A stretch of 64,000 nucleotides of DNA from an uncultured Psychrosphaera sp. GTDB taxonomy: Bacteria > Pseudomonadota > Gammaproteobacteria > Enterobacterales > Alteromonadaceae. This document shows, piece after piece, positions 24,258-34,864 of the stretch; position 1 is the stretch's first letter; the number at the start of each line of letters is the position of its first letter. The DNA is taken from the NCBI RefSeq assembly GCF_947500655.1, contig NZ_CANMSK010000013.1:1-64000 (forward strand), given 5' to 3'. The position numbers and the translations under genes were made by a program. The notes under the pieces are model-generated. The model did no database searches. It was given only the letters and a program-made list of their open reading frames with translations, and had not been told where the DNA came from.

Positions 24258-24569
24258 CTATTTCTCTTTTTCAATTAGTGCAGTGGTGCCTACTTCTACC
24301 CTAGCCTTTAATTTTTGGCCAGGTCTAAAAGTAACGACTCTACGAGCTGAGATAGGAATATCTTCACCCGTTTTAGGATTTCGTCCAGGTCTTGACTGCT
24401 TTTCACGTAATTCAAAATTACCGAAACCAGATAGTTTAACCTGTTCTCCCTCTTCTAGTGTCGTTCTCACCTTTTCGAAAAAAGATTCAACCAAATCCTT
24501 CGCATCAGTTTTATTGATACCTGCTTTCTCAAATAAATGTTCTGCGATTTCTGCTTTGGTTAGTGCCAT
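24258..24569 (-). CDS. ihfA: Integration host factor alpha subunit
   Basis: A 103-residue DNA-bending protein that pairs with IhfB. It starts [20 protein letters not shown] and contains the DNA-binding arm segment [20 protein letters not shown] with the conserved proline that intercalates in the minor groove. Length and motifs separate IhfA from HU. It is the last gene of the pheS-pheT-ihfA operon, 6 bp after pheT, the usual gammaproteobacterial order. Confidence 0.97.
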   Translation of the reverse strand: MALTKAEIAEHLFEKAGINKTDAKDLVESFFEKVRTTLEEGEQVKLSGFGNFELREKQSRPGRNPKTGEDIPISARRVVTFRPGQKLKARVEVGTTALIEKEK

Positions 24570-24575
24570 AGTCTT

Positions 24576-26987
24576 TTAATCCCTGAGCGTTGCGTTAAAT
24601 TGTTTGTTTAATATATCGACGATTTCTTCAATCTTAGTATTAATATCCTGTTCTTCCAATGTTTTTTCAACATTTTGTAGAATTATTGATATTGCTAAAC
24701 TTTTAAATCCGTCATCAATACCTTCACCTTGGTAAACGTCAAATAAGTTTAGGTCAACTAATTGATTTCCGCCAACTTTTTCTATCGCTTTTAATAAATC
24801 ACCTGAATTTACCTGTTCTTTCACTACAACAGCGATATCTCTTCTGTTTGAAGGGAATTTAGATACAGGTTTTGCATCTGGTAAGTTACGTTTGATTAGC
24901 TCAGACATTAATAGTTCAAAGACAAATGTTTTGCCATTTAATCCTAAAGATTTTTCTGCCGCAGGATGAACTGCACCTACATGACCAACCAACACATCAC
25001 CACGATAAATCGCAGCAGATTGGCCTGGATGAAGAGCAACACATAATTCATTATCAGTGGTTAATGGTTCAAAACGGAACTCGGTATTATCAACACATTG
25101 TGCTAATAATGCTTCCACGTCTGCTTTCACATCGTAGAAATCAACAGGTACTGCTTTTTCTTCCCAAGACTCACCAGCAATAGAACCAGAAATTACACCA
25201 GAGAACATCATCTCTTGGCGAATATTCATTTCAGCAGATGTATCAGGCACAAAACGTAAACCACTTTCAAATAAACGAACGCGTGGTTGCTGACGTTTTT
25301 GATTATGTACCACTGCAGGTAATAAACCAGACCATAAGCTCACTCGCATTACTGACATGTCAGCAGATATTGGGTGAGGTAATGTTAAACCAGTTTGAGC
25401 AGGGAATAATTTCTCTTGTACTTTAGGATCAACAAAGCTGTATGTGATAGCTTCTTGATAACCACGAGTGGTAAGGATATTAGCAAATACAGATTTATCT
25501 AATACGGCTTCTTTACGCGTTGGCATTTTTAAAGATGCAACAGGTGCAACATTTGGAATATTGTTGTAACCGTATACACGAGCAACTTCTTCAATTAAGT
25601 CTTCTTCGATATTAATATCAAAGCGGAAACTTGGAGAAGTGGCAAACCAGCTATTGTCTTTAAACTCTGTTTTTAAACCTAAGCGATTTAAAATAGTGGT
25701 TACTTCTTCATCAGCAATAACATGACCTAAAACACGATCTAAACGCGCTCTGCGTAATACGATTGCAGCTTGAACTGGTAAGTCAGCTTCAGATACAGCT
25801 TCAACTATTGGACCTGCTTCGCCACCAGATATTTCTAATAACAATTGAGTCGCACGTTCCATCGCTGTACGTTGTAGTTCGTAATCTACACCACGTTCAT
25901 AGCGGTGAGAAGCGTCTGTGTGTAAACCGTAAGAGCGTGCACGTCCAGCGATAACAACAGGATTAAAAAATGCACTTTCTAGGATAACGTCTTTAGTCTC
26001 AGTAGAAACACCAGACTCTAAGCCACCAAAAATACCAGCAATAGCTAACGCTTTATTATGATCAGCAATTACTAACGTATCTTCTTTTAACGTGACTTCA
26101 GTTTCATCTAACAGAGTTAGTTTTTCGTCTTTATTTGCGTTACGTACTTTAATGCCACCTTCAACTTTTGCTAAGTCGAACGCATGCATTGGATGACCAA
26201 ATTCAATCAACACAAAGTTTGTAATATCCACAACAGGATCAATTGAACGAATACCACTACGACGTAATTTTTCAACCATCCATAACGGCGTTGTCGCTTC
26301 AAGGTTAATCCCTTTAATAACACGTGCTAAATAACGAGGACATCCGTTAGTATTTACTAACTCGACATCCACTTTATCTTCAATTGTTGCTGTAACAGCA
26401 TTTACTTCAACCGGAGTAACGTCAATATTATTTAATACGCCAACTTCACGTGCTACACCGGCAATACCTAAGCAGTCGCTACGGTTTGGCGTTAAGTCGA
26501 TTTCAATAATCTTGTCGTCTAATTGTAAAAACTCACGAATGTTAGTGCCTAAAGGCGCATCGGCTGGTAATTCCATGATGCCATCTGAGTCATCAGCCAT
26601 GCCTAATTCAGACCAAGAACACAACATACCAGACGATGGTTGTCCGCGTAGCTTAGCTTCTTTAATTTTAAAGTCACCCGGCAGTACAGCACCAACCATG
26701 GCAACCGCAACTTTTAAACCTAAGCGACAGTTTTTAGCACCACAAACAATGTCGATTAACTCGCCATTACCTGCACTACCAACATTAATTTTAGTTATTT
26801 GTAATTTGTCGGCTTCTGGGTGTTTACCACACTCAACAACTTCACCAATAACAACACCAGTAAATTCAGCCGCTGCAGGTTCAACACCGTCAACTTCCAA
26901 ACCAGCCATTGATAACTGTTCGTCTAACTCTTCAACTGTAATTGCAGGATTAACCCACTCACGTAACCACTTTTCACTAAATTTCAT
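24576..26987 (-). CDS. pheT: Phenylalanyl-tRNA synthetase beta subunit
   Basis: An 803-residue subunit of the heterotetrameric PheRS. Domains in order: EMAP-type tRNA-binding near residues 40-150 ([17 protein letters not shown]), B3/B4 editing domain (near 210-390), B5, the inactive synthetase-like core, and the C-terminal anticodon-binding FDX-ACB domain ([12 protein letters not shown] near 715). Slightly longer than E. coli PheT (795 aa). It lies 11 bp after pheS and 6 bp before ihfA. Confidence 0.97.
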   Translation of the reverse strand: MKFSEKWLREWVNPAITVEELDEQLSMAGLEVDGVEPAAAEFTGVVIGEVVECGKHPEADKLQITKINVGSAGNGELIDIVCGAKNCRLGLKVAVAMVGAVLPGDFKIKEAKLRGQPSSGMLCSWSELGMADDSDGIMELPADAPLGTNIREFLQLDDKIIEIDLTPNRSDCLGIAGVAREVGVLNNIDVTPVEVNAVTATIEDKVDVELVNTNGCPRYLARVIKGINLEATTPLWMVEKLRRSGIRSIDPVVDITNFVLIEFGHPMHAFDLAKVEGGIKVRNANKDEKLTLLDETEVTLKEDTLVIADHNKALAIAGIFGGLESGVSTETKDVILESAFFNPVVIAGRARSYGLHTDASHRYERGVDYELQRTAMERATQLLLEISGGEAGPIVEAVSEADLPVQAAIVLRRARLDRVLGHVIADEEVTTILNRLGLKTEFKDNSWFATSPSFRFDINIEEDLIEEVARVYGYNNIPNVAPVASLKMPTRKEAVLDKSVFANILTTRGYQEAITYSFVDPKVQEKLFPAQTGLTLPHPISADMSVMRVSLWSGLLPAVVHNQKRQQPRVRLFESGLRFVPDTSAEMNIRQEMMFSGVISGSIAGESWEEKAVPVDFYDVKADVEALLAQCVDNTEFRFEPLTTDNELCVALHPGQSAAIYRGDVLVGHVGAVHPAAEKSLGLNGKTFVFELLMSELIKRNLPDAKPVSKFPSNRRDIAVVVKEQVNSGDLLKAIEKVGGNQLVDLNLFDVYQGEGIDDGFKSLAISIILQNVEKTLEEQDINTKIEEIVDILNKQFNATLRD

Positions 26988-26998
26988 CTGTGGGGTCC

Positions 26999-28072
<1,074 letters not shown>

Positions 28073-28210
28073 CTAATAAAAATTACAGCCGAGAATTCTA
28101 ACTTAATTGAAGGAAAAATATTAGTGCTAAATCCTTATTTATATGGATTTTTACCGTATTTTATCGGTATGCTAGTGACATTAGTTTTAAAAGCGGATAT
28201 TTAACTGACT

Positions 28211-28825
28211 ATGATTGCCAATTTAATAAATTTATCACCAAACAACATTTACCACTTAATGACTCAAAGTATCATTCCAAGACCAATTGCGTGGGTATTA
28301 ACTGAATCGAGTGAGTCAAATTATAACCTTGCGCCTTTTTCTTATTTCACCGCAGTTTCTAGCGCGCCCCCGTTATTAATGTTTTCTGTTGGTAAGAAAC
28401 CAACAGGAGAAATCAAAGACACGACAAAAAATGTATTAACCAATAAAAAAATGGTTATTCATATTGCCCACGAACAGCAATCTAAAGCGGTTACTGAATC
28501 TGCTGCAACCTTGCCTCATGGGGAATCTGAATTGAGCTCTACAGGATTAGAGACTGTTGAATTTGAAGGATTTTCATTGCCAAGGTTAAAGGACTGTCAT
28601 ATCGCTTTTGCCTGCAGCTTGTATGAAACACAACAACTTGGAGATACGCCACAAACTTTAATATTTGCTCAAATAGAACAAATTTACATTAATGATGAGG
28701 TGATTGAGTTAGATGAAAAAGGGAGAGTGAAAGTATTAGCTGATAAAGTAAAACCATTGTCTAGACTTGGTGGTGCTGAATATGGCAGTTTAGGTGATAT
28801 TATTCGTAACGTTAGACCTAAGTAA
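28211..28825 (+). CDS. Flavin reductase-like FMN-binding protein
   Basis: A 204-residue protein of the flavin-reductase-like family (PF01613, DIM6/NTAB). The N-terminal signature PRPIAWVLTESS and NLAPFSYFTAVSSAPPLLMFSVG form the FMN-binding barrel. It could be a reductase supplying flavin to a monooxygenase or an FMN-dependent oxidoreductase; no partner is adjacent. Divergent from pheS, monocistronic. Confidence 0.88.
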   Translation: MIANLINLSPNNIYHLMTQSIIPRPIAWVLTESSESNYNLAPFSYFTAVSSAPPLLMFSVGKKPTGEIKDTTKNVLTNKKMVIHIAHEQQSKAVTESAATLPHGESELSSTGLETVEFEGFSLPRLKDCHIAFACSLYETQQLGDTPQTLIFAQIEQIYINDEVIELDEKGRVKVLADKVKPLSRLGGAEYGSLGDIIRNVRPK

Positions 28826-28892
28826 TCATTCACTTAGTTTAGCCTGTTAGAGATAAACGCCTTCGACTTAAATAAAACTTGGGGTTTAAAGA

Positions 28893-29585
28893 TTAAATCT
28901 CAAGTACATGCTTAACAAAAGGAACCGTGACTTTTCTTTGCTTTTCAATACTTTGCTTAGCAAGCGTATTAAGTGCCTGCATCAAAAATGACATTTTTCG
29001 AGGAAGTCGGTTTAGCATAAACTTAGCAACTTCTTCGGTTAATTCAAATCCCATAAAATGAGCGTGTTGTACTAACGCTCTACTTTTATCTTGCTCTGAT
29101 AACGGTGGAATTTGAAACAAAGTTCCCCACTGTAAACGAGATGCTAAATCAGGCAGAGATATTTGGGTTTTCGTTGGTACATCTAATGCGGTAAAAATGA
29201 TGGTGGCATTATTTTGTTGTAATGCGTTAAACAGATTAAAAATGGCCGTTTCCCATTCTCTGTTATTCGAAATAGCTTCGATATTATCGATACACACCAC
29301 TTCTACATTTTCTAAACCTATGATCAAATCTGGCGATGAATCCACCACTTGCTCAAGAGGAAGTAGCATACTCGACTTGCCAACTTCATTAGCGTGGTGA
29401 CAACAAGACGTTAATAAGTGGCTTTTACCACTACCGTCGTTGCCAGCTAAATACAAAGCAACAAATTCGCTTGATTCAATTGCTCGACTAATTTCATTAG
29501 TCATCACACTTTGTTCGTTCTCTGGTGTGACAAAAGACGAAAAGGTTTGACTACTGTTTATGGTAACAGGCAGTAACAGTTGCAC
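28893..29585 (-). CDS. hda: Regulatory inactivator of DnaA
   Basis: A 230-residue AAA+ protein related to the DnaA ATPase domain. The phosphate loop LAGNDGSGKSHLL lies near residue 46, Walker B near 95 (VVCIDNIEAI), and the sensor and lid region in the second half (SRLQWG, FMLNRLPRKMSFL). Hda with the DNA-loaded clamp converts DnaA-ATP to DnaA-ADP. The length rules out DnaA itself, since the DNA-binding domain is missing. It follows the DUF2066 gene with a 1-bp gap, a linkage also known in Shewanella and Vibrio. Confidence 0.93.
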   Translation of the reverse strand: MQLLLPVTINSSQTFSSFVTPENEQSVMTNEISRAIESSEFVALYLAGNDGSGKSHLLTSCCHHANEVGKSSMLLPLEQVVDSSPDLIIGLENVEVVCIDNIEAISNNREWETAIFNLFNALQQNNATIIFTALDVPTKTQISLPDLASRLQWGTLFQIPPLSEQDKSRALVQHAHFMGFELTEEVAKFMLNRLPRKMSFLMQALNTLAKQSIEKQRKVTVPFVKHVLEI

Positions 29586-29586
29586 C

Positions 29587-30957
29587 TTACTTGCCTAACC
29601 ATTTGTAGTTAAGAAAAATAGTTTTCTTTTTCACTTCAGCTTTGACTTCAGGATCTAAACTTACTGAACTCTCTTCTAATGTCGCAGCGCTCTCTTCCAA
29701 TGAAGATCCGCTATCAACTAATTCAACTTGGTTAGCTAAATCACCTGTAGTATTTAACAAGGAAGCATTATCGCCAGCAGGCGTTGTTTCATCGGTATAC
29801 TCTTTTGGTAAATTATTTAACTGTTCATCTATAGAGAGTGTAGTAACTGGTTCATCGGTATCTTTCATTTTTTCAAATTCAGATAATAGTGATAACGCTC
29901 TTATTACATCTCCAACTTCACCAGATAAGTCTAAAAGAAACTTAACTTGATGCTTGTTCACTTGTAATAGTTTAACGTCTGCAACAGGAGGCAAGGATTT
30001 CAAATACTTTTCAGCTTTGGTTAATGCCACTACATTAGGTACGTCTTCTAATGTTAGCTCTAGGTTATCTGCTCCTGTTTGTTCACTATTGATTGCATAT
30101 TCGCTAGCATAATAATCACCAATATTATTCACCATTTGGCGGATAACTGAAAATTGCTCGCCATTAAATTCGCCAGTTAACAATGGTTTTTTTTGTTTCA
30201 TTAATTGAAATTGTAACAACCAACCTTTTTGATAATTATTGCCTTTAGTGGAGTGAACATAACGCATTCTAGCCATAATATAATTGTCGACGTTATATCT
30301 TATTGACGCTGCGATTACAGGCTCTTCAAATCGGGCCCAAATATCTGACGAGTATATTGCGCCCTTGTCGATTGTATCCATTAGAGGCAGTAATAAAGGG
30401 AGCCCTCTGTCATCTGATGATTGACTTAACACTTCGCTTAATTGAGGATATTGTTCAAGTTCAACAATGGAACGATTAACGCCTTCTTCAATAACCAGCC
30501 AAACTAAAGTATTTGGACGACGACGTCCCCATAATGAACCACCAACAGACTTGATTAACTCGTCAATTTTAGTTTGATAAAATTGATCAACTAAAAAAGT
30601 ACGGCCTTGCTCATCTGTTTTAAATGCAAATGATCTAATATAACTAGCTGAGTTACGCAAAACCTCACGCTTAATTACCGTATTTTCTAAAATATTATTA
30701 TTACCACTAACCTTCGATAACACCTGTTCAATAGCCCATTTATGCGCTTTAATACGTGTTTTCTGGCTTTTGTCGTTTACTAAAATTTTACCTGTGTATA
30801 AATTGGTGACTTCTACAGCAAAGGCTGAAGAGCCCAATAACAAACTAGGCATGATAATTATTAATATTAATAGGCTGATATATTTCACAAACTTCACTGT
30901 ATCTAGAGCAATTTTTCTTATCATAACCAATAACATCAAACAAAAACACCATTTCAT
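29587..30957 (-). CDS. DUF2066 exported protein
   Basis: Up to 456 residues, with a hydrophobic N-terminal segment ending SSAFA that looks like a signal peptide. The mature part starts VEVTNLYTGKILVNDKSQKTR, characteristic of DUF2066 proteins; the C-terminal third is low-complexity with many E, S and L. The start is uncertain: ATG at 30957 gives a 47-residue leader, ATG at 30924 or a GTG further in give more usual lengths, and none has a clear ribosome site. It is directly upstream of hda. Function unknown. Confidence 0.8.
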   Translation of the reverse strand: MKWCFCLMLLVMIRKIALDTVKFVKYISLLILIIIMPSLLLGSSAFAVEVTNLYTGKILVNDKSQKTRIKAHKWAIEQVLSKVSGNNNILENTVIKREVLRNSASYIRSFAFKTDEQGRTFLVDQFYQTKIDELIKSVGGSLWGRRRPNTLVWLVIEEGVNRSIVELEQYPQLSEVLSQSSDDRGLPLLLPLMDTIDKGAIYSSDIWARFEEPVIAASIRYNVDNYIMARMRYVHSTKGNNYQKGWLLQFQLMKQKKPLLTGEFNGEQFSVIRQMVNNIGDYYASEYAINSEQTGADNLELTLEDVPNVVALTKAEKYLKSLPPVADVKLLQVNKHQVKFLLDLSGEVGDVIRALSLLSEFEKMKDTDEPVTTLSIDEQLNNLPKEYTDETTPAGDNASLLNTTGDLANQVELVDSGSSLEESAATLEESSVSLDPEVKAEVKKKTIFLNYKWLGK

Positions 30958-31057
30958 TTTTATAAACTTTTATTAAAGGTTTCGGCAGTTAACATTTGCC
31001 TAATCGCATGTCGCTGATTACAGTAGACAATATTATATAATACCAATAGGAAATAAC

Positions 31058-31438
31058 ATGTCAGACACTACTATTTTCGACAAGATCATTAATAAAGAGA
31101 TCCCTGCAGATATCATTTATGAAGATGATTTAGCCCTCGCATTTAAAGATATAAATCCACAAGCGCCAATACATTTTTTAGTTATACCGAAAATCCGTAT
31201 TGCGACCATGAATGATGTAAACGAAGAAAATGCACATTTAGTTGGTCATTTATATGTTGTTGCAGCAAAAATTGCCGCCGAGTTAGGATTTGCTGATGAT
31301 GGTTATAGAGCAGTTATGAACTGTAATGAAGACGGTGGACAAACCGTTTATCACATACATTTACACGTCCTTGCAGGAAAGCCTTTAGGTTGGCCTCCGT
31401 ATCAAGAAAAGTTAAAAACAGCGGTTCTGAATAAATAA
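31058..31438 (+). CDS. hinT: HIT-family purine nucleoside phosphoramidase
   Basis: A 126-residue histidine-triad hydrolase. It begins TIFDKIINKEIPADIIYEDD, and the triad is seen as HIHLHVLAG near residue 108 followed by KPLGWPP, typical of HinT. It hydrolyses adenosine 5'-phosphoramidates. The ribosome site AGGAA lies six bases before the ATG. The following transporter gene starts 2 bp after its stop. Confidence 0.94.
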   Translation: MSDTTIFDKIINKEIPADIIYEDDLALAFKDINPQAPIHFLVIPKIRIATMNDVNEENAHLVGHLYVVAAKIAAELGFADDGYRAVMNCNEDGGQTVYHIHLHVLAGKPLGWPPYQEKLKTAVLNK

Positions 31439-31440
31439 CT

Positions 31441-32328
31441 ATGGTGCAAAAGGATCAAAAGATAGCGGTGCAATTTGCATTAACCAGTGTTTTATTGTGG
31501 TCGACGGTGGCAACTGCTTTTAAGCTAGCCCTAACATCATCGACTTTAGAGCAACTTGTTGTCGTTTCATCGTTTTCATCACTGTTTGTTTTGATCGTCA
31601 TTTATGCTTTTAGTAAACAAAATCTATTTACTCTTTTTAAACAAACCCCCAAAGTGTATTTGTTGTTAGGAAATATAAATCCGGTTTTATATTATTACGT
31701 ATTGTTTGCGGCTTACGAAAGATTACCCGCGCAGATAGCCCAGTCAATAAATTATACTTGGGGCATAGTGCTCGCGCTGTTATCCATTCCAATTTTAGGT
31801 CAGAAGTTCTCCAAAGGTGACGCCATAGGCTTAACCCTTTGTTATGTGGGCGTTGTTATTGCGATTACCCGATTTGATATAACCAACATGCCAGAGTTTG
31901 ACTCTGTTGGTCTTGGCCTCGCTTTTTTGTCCACGTTAATTTGGTCAAGCTATTGGCTACTAAACAGCAAGACTAATGCGCCAGCGTTAGAGTCTATTTT
32001 GATCTGCTTTATATGTGGCATACCTGCACTGTTATTTATTGCGATTTATAACTGGCATTTATTCAACTTTAATAGCACTAATTTAATGGCGAGCATTTAT
32101 ATCGGTTTCTTTGAAATGAGCATTGCATTTATCTTTTGGTTAAAAGCTATGTCTTATGCGATAAGAACGGCTCAGATAAGCTCGTTAATTTATCTTTCCC
32201 CTTTTTTATCTCTGCTATTTATTAACTGGATATTAAAAGAACCAATATATTCTTCGACTGTGATTGCACTTATCACTATTATATTAGGGCTTTATATTCA
32301 AAAAAGAATGAACCAGTCACTAAAGTAA
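31441..32328 (+). CDS. EamA/DMT-family inner-membrane transporter
   Basis: A 295-residue protein with about ten hydrophobic helices arranged as two EamA repeats (about 8-140 and 150-290). The family signature is visible as an early aromatic/glycine-rich helix (LTSVLLWSTVATAFKLAL) and a mid-protein LGLAFLSTLIWSSYWLLNS. Substrate cannot be inferred; relatives export amino acids or other small metabolites. It is coupled to hinT with a 2-bp gap. Confidence 0.85.
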   Translation: MVQKDQKIAVQFALTSVLLWSTVATAFKLALTSSTLEQLVVVSSFSSLFVLIVIYAFSKQNLFTLFKQTPKVYLLLGNINPVLYYYVLFAAYERLPAQIAQSINYTWGIVLALLSIPILGQKFSKGDAIGLTLCYVGVVIAITRFDITNMPEFDSVGLGLAFLSTLIWSSYWLLNSKTNAPALESILICFICGIPALLFIAIYNWHLFNFNSTNLMASIYIGFFEMSIAFIFWLKAMSYAIRTAQISSLIYLSPFLSLLFINWILKEPIYSSTVIALITIILGLYIQKRMNQSLK

Positions 32329-32485
32329 ATGATTTAGTGCCTTTTTAAGTCAGAGTTTTAATTGAGGATCTTACTTGAGAGCTTTAATATACGACTTTAA
32401 TAAACCGTTCTGTTTTTAACATTTTTAGTTAATTTTTATTTAGTCTTTCTATTTATTAACCTCATCGTCAAAACAAGGCAATTTA

Positions 32486-33805
32486 ATGCGTTCTATATAT
32501 AAGCAACACTTACAGACTCTACAGAATAATTTTGAAACCGCATTAGAACAAAATAGCTTTGATAGTGTTTTAATTTATTCAGGTCATCACAGCTATGGTT
32601 TTAGAGATGACAATGCTTACCCGTTTAAAACGAACCCGCACTTTAAATACTGGTTACCATTAACTAAACAACAAAAAAGCTTTGTATTGATTCAAACAGG
32701 TAAAAAGCCGCATTTATTTTTACATCAAGAAATAGATATTTGGCATGCACAGCCTGAACTGCCTAATGGTGAATGGCAACAATACTTTGATTTAACCTTA
32801 ATAAGTAATGTGTCACAGGTTAAAGATTTTGTTAAAAACAAAACTAACACCTTGGCATATATAGGTGAGCCGTTAACGGATGATACAGATACAAGCCTAG
32901 GCAAGATAAACCCTGCACTATTAATAAACCATATTGAATATGAACGAGCGTATAAAACAGAATACGAAATGGAATGTTTGCGAACAGCCAACCTTATGGC
33001 TGCAAAAGCACATACAGTCGCCAAAGAAGGCTTTTATGCCGGTAAAACAGAAATGGAGATACACCAGGCTTATTTAGCATCGCTGGGGGTAAGAGAGTTT
33101 GAGCTGCCTTATAACAACATCATAGCGTTTAACCAAAATGCTGCCGTATTGCATTACGATAACTATCAAGTAACTCAACCATCTGAGCGTTTGTCTTTCT
33201 TAATTGATGCTGGCGCTGAGTACAATGGCTATAATGCGGATATAAGCAGAACCTATTTAAATGGGAGTAATTTAAACGGGAGCAACGAATTCCAGCAGAT
33301 GTTTGATGCTTATCAAGTTGAATACTTTAACTTGTTATCTGAAATTGAAGTAGATAAAGAATACTTTTCTTTTCACGACTCTGCACATAAACGTATATCT
33401 AAACTGTTATCAGAGTTTGATATTGTGAAATGTAATCCACAGGAAACTTATGACAAAGGTTACAGCCAGTTATTTTTCCCATGTGGTGTCGGTCATTACA
33501 TTGGCACTCAAGTTCATGATGTAGGTGGACACTTTGCTAATAGGCGCGGAGAACTCCTTAATAAAGACGCTCGTTACCCATATTTACGCTTGTTAAGAAA
33601 AATGGAAAAACAAACCGTATTCACCGTAGAGCCTGGTATTTATTTCATAAACCAATTATTAGAAACAGTTAAAGACAATAGTGACTTTAACTGGAGCAGA
33701 CTCGAACAGTTTAAGCCTTATGGTGGATTTAGATTGGAAGACAGTATTGCCATGAATAACGGTAACATTGAAAACTTAGCCGTTGACGCATTTAATAAGC
33801 TATAG
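32486..33805 (+). CDS. pepQ: Xaa-Pro dipeptidase
   Basis: A 439-residue M24B metallopeptidase that releases the first residue from X-Pro dipeptides; relatives also hydrolyse organophosphates. An N-terminal creatinase-like domain is followed by the pita-bread domain with metal ligands D and D (LIDAGAEYNGYNADISRTY), H (FPCGVGHYIGTQVHDVGG), E (TVEPGIYF) and E (GGFRLEDSIA). Length matches E. coli PepQ (443 aa). The DTW-domain gene starts 2 bp after its stop. Confidence 0.94.
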   Translation: MRSIYKQHLQTLQNNFETALEQNSFDSVLIYSGHHSYGFRDDNAYPFKTNPHFKYWLPLTKQQKSFVLIQTGKKPHLFLHQEIDIWHAQPELPNGEWQQYFDLTLISNVSQVKDFVKNKTNTLAYIGEPLTDDTDTSLGKINPALLINHIEYERAYKTEYEMECLRTANLMAAKAHTVAKEGFYAGKTEMEIHQAYLASLGVREFELPYNNIIAFNQNAAVLHYDNYQVTQPSERLSFLIDAGAEYNGYNADISRTYLNGSNLNGSNEFQQMFDAYQVEYFNLLSEIEVDKEYFSFHDSAHKRISKLLSEFDIVKCNPQETYDKGYSQLFFPCGVGHYIGTQVHDVGGHFANRRGELLNKDARYPYLRLLRKMEKQTVFTVEPGIYFINQLLETVKDNSDFNWSRLEQFKPYGGFRLEDSIAMNNGNIENLAVDAFNKL

Positions 33806-33807
33806 CC

Positions 33808-34428
33808 ATGCCAAGAGAACTGTGCCAAAAATGTAACTATCCGGTAAAGACATGTTTATGTCATTTTATTGAGCCTGTTAAGCACGAAACTAAAATCTTA
33901 GTATTGCAGCACCCTTCTGAAGTTAATAATAAAAAGAATACTATTAGAGTACTTTCCTTATTAACGGATAATATTCAGATATTCGTGGGCGAGAGTGAAG
34001 ATGACTTTATTCAAGTAAAATCGTTATTAAACCAACCTAATACTAACTACTTTTTATTGTATCCATCCGAGCAAGCTAAAACCTGGGATGAATATTCAGC
34101 TCAAAACAGTTCAAAAAATGACAAAACAACGGCTAATAACGTGTTAATTGTGTTAGATGGAACATGGAGAAAGGCGAAAAAAATTCATCTATACAATCAA
34201 TGGTTAGAAAATATACCGACTTTAACACTGAATTCGACAAGGAAAACCAACTACGGCATTCGTAAATCTACTGTAGAGCTCGGATTATCCAGTATTGAGG
34301 CAATTGCATTTGTATTAGAAGATATAGAAAATATATCTTCAGACCCGTTTTTAAAGGCATTAAATGGACTTAAAACGTCTTTTACACAGTTAATGCCAAA
34401 TACAATAAAACAACGATATGACCTGTAA
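33808..34428 (+). CDS. DTW-domain tRNA-uridine aminocarboxypropyltransferase
   Basis: A 206-residue protein of the DTW family (TapT/YfiP type), which installs acp3U at tRNA position 47 using SAM. A zinc-finger-like start (CQKCNYPVKTCLCHF) is followed by LQHPSEVNNKKNTIRVLSLL, the D-G-T-W signature in VLDGTWRKAKKI near residue 115, and STRKTNYGIRKSTVELGLSSIEA. These are the three conserved blocks of the family. Co-transcribed with pepQ (2-bp gap). Confidence 0.88.
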   Translation: MPRELCQKCNYPVKTCLCHFIEPVKHETKILVLQHPSEVNNKKNTIRVLSLLTDNIQIFVGESEDDFIQVKSLLNQPNTNYFLLYPSEQAKTWDEYSAQNSSKNDKTTANNVLIVLDGTWRKAKKIHLYNQWLENIPTLTLNSTRKTNYGIRKSTVELGLSSIEAIAFVLEDIENISSDPFLKALNGLKTSFTQLMPNTIKQRYDL

Positions 34429-34864
34429 CGCCTTTATTTAAAGCTTTAGCTGTACCATTCGTTAAACATTACATTGAATATATTAGTAATAAAAAGACCA
34501 TTAGCATAAAAATAACTAATTACTGGTGCAATTTCAGATTATATTTTCTAAATCACCAGCTTTATTTACGAACACAACGCCCCAACAAGTAAACAAATCA
34601 TTACAAACCCGACATTAAACACTTGTTTTTTTGACTCGAACCCTATTGACTTGGGCGTATTTTAACCACAAAAACCGTACCGACACTACATTTCGCGGTA
34701 AGTTCACATTATTTAAATGCAAAGAATAACAATTGTAAAAAAATATGTTGAAATATACATTTTATTACGCCTATTATGTGTGCGAGGTTTAAGCAAGACC
34801 ATAAAATTCTAATTATGGCTAAAAGACTTAAACTAATAACAATAATTATTCCAGGAACAATCAT
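34429..34864. other. 436-bp region upstream of the TonB receptor
   Basis: No ORF. AT-rich, with an inverted repeat CCATAA/TTATGG (34799-34818) 50 bp before the receptor start and a ribosome site CAGGAA ahead of the ATG. It probably carries the receptor's promoter and operator; I cannot identify a known regulator site. Confidence 0.4.
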